A stretch of DNA of 64,000 nt from Hippophae tibetana (taxonomy: Eukaryota > Streptophyta > Magnoliopsida > Rosales > Elaeagnaceae): contig CM072805.1 of NCBI GenBank assembly GCA_037013495.1, positions 16,278,601-16,342,600 of the forward strand, read 5' to 3'. Below are positions 56,634 to 64,000 of this stretch, one piece after another. Both the position numbers and the translations under genes were made by a program. The notes beneath the pieces were generated by a model. The model saw nothing but the letters and a program-made list of their open reading frames with translations, was not told the DNA's origin and searched no databases. Numbering within the stretch: position 1 is the stretch's first letter; every line of letters starts with the position of its first letter.

Positions 56634-57182
56634 TGTTATGCAAAGATTCAAGAAATGGGTTCTAAAGAACATGGTAGAATCTCTACAATTTACTTGTATA
56701 AAATAGTGCTTTAGGAAATTACTCTTATAAAAGGTTACAAGCAAGCCTACTGTGTGAAATGCATCCTTCAATGGGCCATCTAATGCCAGAATCCTATATG
56801 ACATCAGAGCATATATTCCTATTTCGAACCTCCTCAATTCCAAAATTTTCAACAATATAAGAATTTTTTTAACCTATTGTCATATAGTAAATAACTTTTT
56901 GAATCAAACATAGATAGACATTAAGTAAGGTAGAAGTGAAAAAAAGATATCCATTTTATATTGGTGAAAATTTTGAAGTTGAAGAGGATTGAACCCAAAA
57001 CCTTATACTCTAATACCATATTGGATTCTAGCAATAGATGGCCTTTATAAGGATACATTTCACACAGTAGGCATGCTTGCAACCTTTTACAAGAGCAATT
57101 TTTTGAAGCATTATTTTATCCAAGAAAATCACACAGGTTCAATATGTTCTTCACAACCCATTTCTTGAATCTTTCCATTACA
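56634..57182. mobile_element. Palindromic pair of small LTRs (TRIM-like) facing each other
   Basis: The left arm starts TGTTATGCAAAGATTCAAGA and the right arm is the inverse, ending TTCTTGAATCTTTCCATTACA. Arms of about 245 bp each are imperfect inverse copies. Inside each LTR-like end lies a primer-site-like word pointing inward: TGACATCAGAGC at about 56799 (plus) and TGGTATTAGAG at about 57018 (minus). The centre is about 60 bp near 56905. Confidence 0.65.
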
Positions 57183-57466
57183 CAACATTTTTTGTCTGAT
57201 GATGTTGAATGGATATATGATTAAAACCATTGATGAGTCATTCATCAGTCTCAATTTTGCCGGTAGAACTCCAAATCACAATCTAATCTAGAAGAATAGA
57301 TAGGCTACAACATTGCCCCCAACTTTATTTTTGTTACTGTAGATTCAATTCAACATGGTGATGAAGAAGAGGAAAATTCAAGAGACTTTTATAAATTAAA
57401 TTTACGAATGAAAAAAAATTCTAAGGATGATAAGAATATTAAATATAAAATTTAAACTATGGTGAT
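57183..57466. other. Spacer, nothing recognised
   Basis: No gene recognised between the palindromic LTR pair and the hairpin. Confidence 0.4.
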
Positions 57467-57467
57467 A

Positions 57468-57574
57468 AATTTGTAGGAGGAATTACTTACTCTTACCCTA
57501 CACGACTATTAAAAGAAGACGTCTTCTCTCAATAAGTGACTAGGGTAAGATTGATGTAATTCCTTCTACAAATT
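57468..57574. repeat. 107-bp hairpin (small MITE or foldback)
   Basis: Left arm AATTTGTAGGAGGAATTAC...CTTACCCTA (57468-57500) pairs with TAGGGTAAG...GTAATTCCTTCTACAAATT (57541-57574). The centre has a perfect 12-bp palindrome GAAGACGTCTTC (57515-57526). Confidence 0.8.
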
Positions 57575-59320
57575 AATAACCTAATTTTTAGTTTACTACT
57601 TCAATTTTAAATTAATTTTGAAAAGTTTCTTTTTTAGCCAGAGTTAATTAATTAGAGAGTGAATGAATAGAAGATTAGTAGAAATATAACAAATTAAAAT
57701 TTTACCAAACGGTCAGATATGCAATCATATGTAAATAAAATAATGCAAAATATAAAGAAAAACTTATGCAAAAATTGGAAAACTCTTGTATTTACAGTAA
57801 CCCTATCTTCCCTACACACTAATGATTTAAGAGGAAAACTACTAATCCATTGAACCACCTAACTATCCATTATGAAAAATAAGGTCAAAGAATAAGGCTA
57901 GGACACAAAATACCACCAAGGTAATACCTCCAAGTAATCTACTTACAAGCCATTACTTTCATCATAGTCTCTATAAGAAAGGTGCTTCGATCCGGACCAA
58001 CATTCTGTTGAACTCGGGTCATAAAGTTAATCAAACCCATACAACTAGCACATGAAAAGTTAGCACAATTACACAAGTACAAATGTGTGTCATAATGAAC
58101 AAACTTAACTAGATGATTTAACAAATATATTAGATAAATCAAAATCAACTAGCAACTCTAGAACAATTAGTTTAAAGCATAATATGAATAAAGATATCTT
58201 CGTCAAATATTAACAATTAAATCAAATAATTATGATATAACACACATAATTATTTGATCCAACAATTCAAGAACAAGAATAAAAAAGAAGTTATAAAATT
58301 ATATGATCAAAATATCATAAACCAATTAGGCTTGTTAATCAACCAAATACATCCACCAATATTTGATAGGTTAATTAAATAAAAAAGTATAAATAATTAT
58401 AAACTTATATTTGCAAAATAAGAGAGAGATTAAGACGAAGACAATAATGCTCAATAATGCTCTTCTGTGGTGAACAAAATTGTTAGCGAATGGTATGATT
58501 AAATAGAATAAGTAGAAACCCTAGGTCAAAGGTCAATTACAAATATGTCCTTGAAAATATTTAAAAGATTTTTAAAACATAAGGACAATATAGTAATACA
58601 AAATTAACTCGAGAAAAAATTAGGTCAAACCTGAAAACTTGGTTACTTGATCGATCTAGAACTAGCTCGATTGATTGAACATGGCTGCTCGATCGATCTA
58701 ATGAAACTATTAATTAAATCTAACATAACTGTCCAATCTACTCATTAATTTTTATCGATCTAGTGCTCAATCAATCAATTATTAATTCCTCGATTGATCT
58801 AATCATGTAAAAATTAGTTCAGCTAGGTAATTAAGCTCAATCAATCTAGACATGGCTTAATAAATCGAGTAACCTACATGCACATTATTTCTATATGTGT
58901 AATATGAAATCTAATGTGCACGAAAACTAAGATATACCTGAGATGTGTTCATTGAAGATCGTTGGTTATTTTGAATTGAAAATATACTTGAAAGACACCT
59001 ATAAACTAAACTTACATTTATATTTTTTGTTCATAAATATCACCAACACTCATAAACTTTAGAATCTGCCCCTTTGAAATATTTGTGTGATAAAACCTCT
59101 CTCTTACTACATAACGATCATAGGAAAAATAAATTTTTATATGGTGGAAATATCATATGATTTGGTTAAAACATATTCGTTTGAATCTTGACAGCTCATA
59201 CTTATACTGAAAAATAAAAACACAAACAAAAAAACAACTTTTCCTGAAGGACTCGTTGTTCATTAGTATAGTATATATAACAATAGAAAAGCGAAGAATG
59301 TTCATAAGGCAGACACAAGT
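57575..59320. other. No gene recognised; contains TCGAT-rich imperfect repeats
   Basis: Mostly AT-rich. At 58640-58870 words such as TCGATCGATCTA, TCAATCAATC and TCGATTGATC recur six or more times in both orientations, an imperfect local repeat. Confidence 0.5.
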
Positions 59321-60800
59321 AAACAAATGATAGAAATTAAAAACATAACTTCACATATGTGTAATATCTCCAAAAAAGATTTTAAAAGTAACTCCCCTTA
59401 TTTTATCTCTCCCCTTTTTGTAGATTTTCCATTAAAGTTCCAAATTTTCTCCCTTTTTTGTCATACATATAAACAATATAATCATAAAGAAATAACAAAT
59501 AGGTTGAGCAAGCAAGCAATGTATTTAATGACTAAAAAAAGGAATACACATTCTGAAAAGCTCAGTAACAATCAAAATAGAGAATTGAAAACAATATGTT
59601 TCCTAGAAATGAACAAAGTCCCCCTATGTTCTATGAATTCTCTAAATAAATTAGAATTAAAAAAATTTATAAACTGATAAATATAATTTTTTTAATTGAA
59701 GGTAGTAGATTGAGCTTAACATGACTACAATAGTACACACAAATGATGAAATTGATGACAATAATTTTGATAAAAGTGTGACTATCCATTGATAACATAA
59801 ATATATATAGACAAGTCACACATATTAATACATATAGTGACATATCAATAGTCACCAAAAGTGAGATAAATATTAAAACTTCAACTGTATGTAAATTGGT
59901 CCATTTATGATTAGTTATGAAGGATTTAAAAGAAGGAGTATCACCTATTAAAAAATATTATAGTTGAATTCATCACCTATTAAAACTTTAATATATATAT
60001 ATATATTCCCCTCATGTTTTTTAGAGATAGGTTATTTATTTTCTTTTTATATAACCATTCGTGGCTATTTCTTTTTGTGAATGTAAAAACTTTTGTATTT
60101 TTTTCCTTTATTATTATTATTATTAAGGAAATATGCATGAGCTAAAGACCTAATATGATGACGGTCACATTAGTTGTGAGGTAACCATCTCTATTCACTG
60201 TGCCAGCTTCATACATTATACTAAGTAGCCCTCTCAAAACTAGGTGTCTCTATATATTACTATCTTAGAAAGTGAAAGATAGATCTCAAAAACAACTTTT
60301 CAGTCAAGGTTAGCTCATTCATTAGAATCTCATAAAATCAATCATAACTTGGAGCATGACATACATATATGTTCAGTGTGTGTGTCAGTAGGTCCATGTC
60401 AATATCGATCACCAAATGTGAAAAATATGTAAATGCACAAGTCAAAATATCCATTTGTATAATGTATAACCAATCAAAAGAAATATGAATGCAGTATGTA
60501 ATGATCATACTAATGTTAAAGCATGTCTACTTCCCTCTTTTTTATTTTTTAATGTTTTTGAAATTAAAGAAATATCAATAAAAATAAAAACAAACAAACA
60601 AACTAAAGACGCTCACCTAGGGTCAATTAAGCACTCAAACAAAAGTATCTAAAAATAATAAATGATGGTCAAGGGTGACTAGAAAGATAATATTTCCTAA
60701 CCAAAACATTCTTGAATTTTGGTTTCAAAATATCAATGGGTTTGAAATCAACTACCTTAGTTGTCATTAGCATATTCCTAGACTTACCTTTAGAGTTCTC
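59321..60800. other. Possible 3' region of an SIRE-type copia element, low confidence
   Basis: On the minus strand GACAAAAAAGGGAGAAAATT (about 59462-59443) and ACAAAAAGGGGAGAG (about 59420-59406) resemble the purine-rich motifs found near the 3' end of SIRE-type copia elements. They lie downstream, in the same orientation, of the gag remnant at 60890-62130. No coding region is recognised. Confidence 0.3.
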
Positions 60801-60889
60801 ATTTATCCTAAATGAAGATGTGATAGGCATGATAGGATAATGGTAATTAGTCTTAGAATTAATAGTGTTGAATTACTTGCCTCTTTGAG

Positions 60890-62130
60890 CCAACAACTTC
60901 ATGCTCTCAAGTAGAAATTGTGAACATAATATTATAATTTTCAATCATTCTAAAATATGATGAAATATGCATATATGGATGATGTTTATGGGTCCTACTA
61001 TATGAAATATTAAAAGTATTATTAAATTTAGGAGCATTCATCAAAAATCTACACTTGGGTCTAATATGACATTTCTTACCACATAAATGACAGAAAGATA
61101 CAAACTTAATAGATTTTTCAATTATGAGTGTAATGAATCTTTATGTATAATGAGTAACATTAGGAGTAGGGTTAAAATGCCTTATAGATGTGGTTTTTGA
61201 TGTTGAAGTTATATGTGTAGCATGCGAAGAAGAAAGGTTGGAGCGTTTTACAAACTTAGTTGTTTTTAAAGATAATGACATATAATCCTCATCTATATAA
61301 CCTAGTCCTCTCTTGTCGCCAATAGTTTTTCCATAATCTATAATTTTGTTTAGCCTTTGAACTCTAATGGTTAGCCTTTTTACAGCTTCCATAGATTGTT
61401 CAAACTCATGCACCAGATTTAGTTTTTCTTATTGTAAGCTTGTAACATTGGAAATCAAATCATTAATTCACTCAAACAAATAAAGTTTCTCTTTTTCTAG
61501 TACCAAAAGACTTATTTCATAGGATTTTTTTTTATCATTTAGTTTAGTTACTTCTATAGGCAACCTATCTTTTTCTCTTTTGCATCTTACATAACCTATG
61601 AATACTTCTTCAATACTAGTGACATTAAATTTTGAGTAGAAATTCAAAATCATTTTCCTTATAATCTGAATCAATGTTAGACTTATTGGAGTATCCATCC
61701 CCAGTTGCAGTAAATGCCTAATAGTTGGTGCCATAATATTTTGATTTAACTAGATTGTTATTATCACTTTTAGAGTCAATAAGTGTAGCATTGGAAGCTC
61801 TTCCAGTTTGGTTTTTCTTGTTTGCATAGTTAGCTATGAAGTGATGAAAACCTATACATTCAAAACATTAAAGTCCATTGGATTTAGATTTCTGACCATC
61901 ATAACTCCTAGATTTGAGTTATATTTGATTTGATCCTTTTGAAAACTTGATTGTCCTTTGTTTCGAGTATTCTTTTTGTTAAGAATTTTATTCAATCTTT
62001 TGGTTAAAAGTACTAGTTCTTCATCATCATTGTCATTGTCTTCAATCATAGTAATTTGAAAGTGGTACCCTTGTGCTTTGGGAGTATACTTGTCATTTTC
62101 TATAAAATGATTCGTGCATTGCAAGTGTTT
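60890..62130 (-). pseudogene. SIRE-type copia gag remnant
   Basis: On the minus strand broken frames read DEELVLLTKRLNKIL with a following Lys/Asn-rich stretch (62124-61852), a coiled-coil region with KLNDKKKSYEISLLVLEKE (61734-61468), KRLTIRVQRLNKIIDYGK and KRGLGYIDED (61413-61141), and CHLCGKKCHIRPKC near 61090. This is the order of the long gag of SIRE/Tork-type copia elements, ending at the second zinc knuckle. Protease, integrase and polymerase do not follow, so the element is deleted internally. Confidence 0.7.
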
Positions 62131-62400
62131 TACAAATATAAAACCAAAGTATTTGCAAAACTGGTATTGCTAACCTGATGCTGATTTTACTCATCAGTGA
62201 TGTCATTCTTTTCCTTCATGGTGCCAACACTAAGACATCTCTTAATCAAGTTGGCAAGTTCCATTTTATTTTAGGTTGTATTGGATATATTGAAGCCTCA
62301 TAAGCAAGTTGCAAGGTAGCTTTAATGCTTGAAATTTACCATAAAGACATGTTTTGGCTTACAATGTAACTGTCATTTTTCCTTTTTTACTTGTGATGTA
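62131..62400. other. Junction between copia gag and Mutator-like fossils
   Basis: No clear coding sequence; probably gag upstream sequence too decayed to identify. Confidence 0.3.
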
Positions 62401-63880
62401 TAGTTGCTAATGTCCACTACTTGCATTTGTAATGCTTTGATCTTTCTACTTGCAATATTATCTTCTGCCCACTTTATTAGTGTTTCCATCTCTACCACAA
62501 CTACCATTCTTTTTGCAAACAAAACCTTGGATCATATATCGTATTTCTCCAAATAAATATACTATAGAAGTGTCTCTAACATGCCTCAAAACTAAATTTA
62601 TATTTTTGACAATCTTTGATGTCATGAAATCATATCTTGTGATTGGAGTTTGACATTTGATTCTTAACCATGTTGAAAAATCATCTTTGATTTAAGTATT
62701 TTATTGCTCCTTTGGATGCCTCTTTAATCATGTTTTCATTCTTGCTGAATTCATCGTCATTATAGGCATAAGCTGCTAGCTTGAAGTATTTATTTACTGT
62801 TTTGTTATGGAAGTTGATTACAAGGTTTTGTTTCATGTGATAGTAGCAATAACAATAGTGTGCCTTCTTTTCAAACACAATACAACTAGTTGCTTTTATT
62901 GCTAGATTTCTATCTTAGACCATCACCAAATTTTCCCTTTCTCTAATAAACATTTTTAGTCTTCTAAATAACCATTTCCATGTCTTTGTGATTTTTCCAT
63001 CTTCTATCCCAAATGCGATAGGATAAATCTATATTACATAATTAGTTAACTGCTACATATACTTTAAATGTATAATTGTATTTTTCATATTCTTCACAAT
63101 ATATGTAACATGTTAGATATTAATAGAGTATAAATGTAACATATTACATATTATAATGGTTAACTAAAAGTAATTTTAAATATGTCAAAATGTACAGTAA
63201 TCATATAAATATAGCTCTATATCTAGTTGTTTCCATCTATTGTTACAACAACAAGTAATAATCCTCCTTGATTTTCCTTTAAAAATGTTCCATCTACCAC
63301 TACAACCAGTCTCATGTATTCGATGAACTTATCAATGTAAGCATCTAACTCCAAAAATCCATATCTAAAGTTGGAATCAATGTTTGTTTTTATCTCAGTA
63401 TAAGTACCTTAGTTTGCTTCTTCCAACTTATAAAACATAGGTAGTTTCATAAATAGATCTTTGGGATCCACCCTAACATTTTTTATGGCTTCTCTTTTTC
63501 CCATGATTTCCCTTTTGTATGCGATTTTCACCCTTTTTGTTATTGATGCCATTTATGATATCATTGTCTCAATTGTCAACTGGTATCTCGTTAAATTTCT
63601 TTGATGTTTTTGGTTACATATTTTCCTCACTGATCTTTGTAAATTTGTGAACATTTAAGAGCTTCATTGTAAGTTTTTATCTTAAATGCATTAAATTCAC
63701 CAATTTTGTTTTGCTTCAAGCTTCGATTAACATATTTCATTCTTGCATTTTATTCTTATGCTTTTCTTGTTAGAATTGCTACTTTTATAAGGAAAACTTC
63801 CATTTATTGTCAATATTGAGACATGTAATTTGAGCTCTTCCTTCCTGTTGTACACTTTCACATTAAATATGCCTTCATCA
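62400..63880 (-). pseudogene. Mutator-like (MULE) transposase remnant
   Basis: On the minus strand broken frames read VVVVDGTFLKENQGGLLLVVVTIDGNN (about 63310-63220), the first catalytic Asp block of MULE transposases, and then YCYYHMKQNL and KYFKLAAYAYNDDEF (62878-62681), the His/zinc-finger-like block that follows the catalytic region. Upstream text near 63850-63700 resembles the N-terminal MuDR DNA-binding region. Many stops are present and no inverted ends were identified. It may extend beyond the window. Confidence 0.75.
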
Positions 63881-64000
63881 TTTTATAAATTTGTTGTTGA
63901 TTTTGTTTAAATTTTTATATCTACAGTTACATATTCAACACTTTAGTTAGATTTTTACATATGTCTTATTTCCATTTTTAAATATCTATTTTCCACTATG

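Noticed and set aside
59327..59677. A 116-codon plus-strand frame as a possible gene.
   Set aside because: Composition is low-complexity Lys/Asn/Ser/Ile, there is no recognisable domain, and the region has retroelement-like purine tracts on the other strand.
1..64000. tRNA, rRNA or other structural RNA genes.
   Set aside because: I saw no cloverleaf-type or rRNA-like sequence by eye; the tRNA-Met-like words are retroelement primer sites. A tRNA search program would be decisive.

Overview
This is AT-rich plant nuclear DNA, most likely from a eudicot. The evidence is CACTA, Mutator-like, copia and gypsy elements, endogenous plant pararetrovirus copies, degenerate TTTAGGG telomere-type repeats, plant introns, and captured fragments of plant genes. 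I cannot name the species. Only one gene in the 64 kb looks intact: a small secreted S-protein-homologue gene at 26246-26686. Almost everything else is transposable-element or viral fossil, often nested.

Region by region. (1) 1-23480 is a cluster of three decayed endogenous caulimovirid copies, probably florendovirus-like: copy A (minus, 5142 to 1, running off the window), copy B (plus, about 10085-18925, nearly full length) and copy C (minus, about 23480 to 19040). A and B are head to head; B and C are tail to tail. An almost complete CACTA transposon (5357-10067, duplicated target CTC) lies between A and B. A truncated LTR (10869-11929) interrupts the movement-protein region of B. A complete solo LTR of the same family (19516-21427, duplicated target ACTAG) interrupts the reverse transcriptase of C. 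(2) 23780-29490 holds a MITE-like element with telomere-like repeats, a dispersed repeat, the S-protein homologue and long AT-rich spacer. (3) 29491-39380 is a non-autonomous LTR retroelement on the minus strand whose body consists of sense, intron-free fragments of five unrelated host genes in a row: ribosomal protein L4, mitochondrial ADP/ATP carrier, vacuolar invertase, ubiquitin-activating enzyme E1 and HSP70. Its 5' LTR is split by a second retroelement (33796-39321, duplicated target GTCCC) whose two LTRs are inverted relative to each other. (4) 39452-42862 is a second CACTA element (target ATA) that carries fragments of a receptor-like kinase, VPS35 and anthranilate phosphoribosyltransferase. 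The last keeps its introns with intact splice sites. (5) 43708-48210 is copia fossil. (6) 50755-52260 is a second copy of the dispersed repeat, in which a short TA tract has grown into about 790 bp of TA and TATG/CATA arrays that form long palindromes. (7) 53200-64000 holds a LINE-like remnant, another LTR of the inverted-LTR family, a small palindromic LTR pair, an SIRE-like copia gag and a Mutator-like transposase fossil reaching the window end.

How the parts relate. The window shows two routes of host-gene capture side by side: an RNA route (spliced exons inside an LTR element) and a DNA route (introns retained inside a CACTA element). The viral copies share some lesions and differ in others, so duplication after the first damage is likely. 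Several stops are glutamine CAG codons turned to TAG, as expected from deamination of methylated CHG sites. All of this rests on reading by eye: boundaries marked 'about' are approximate, and family assignments come from recognised motifs, not database searches.
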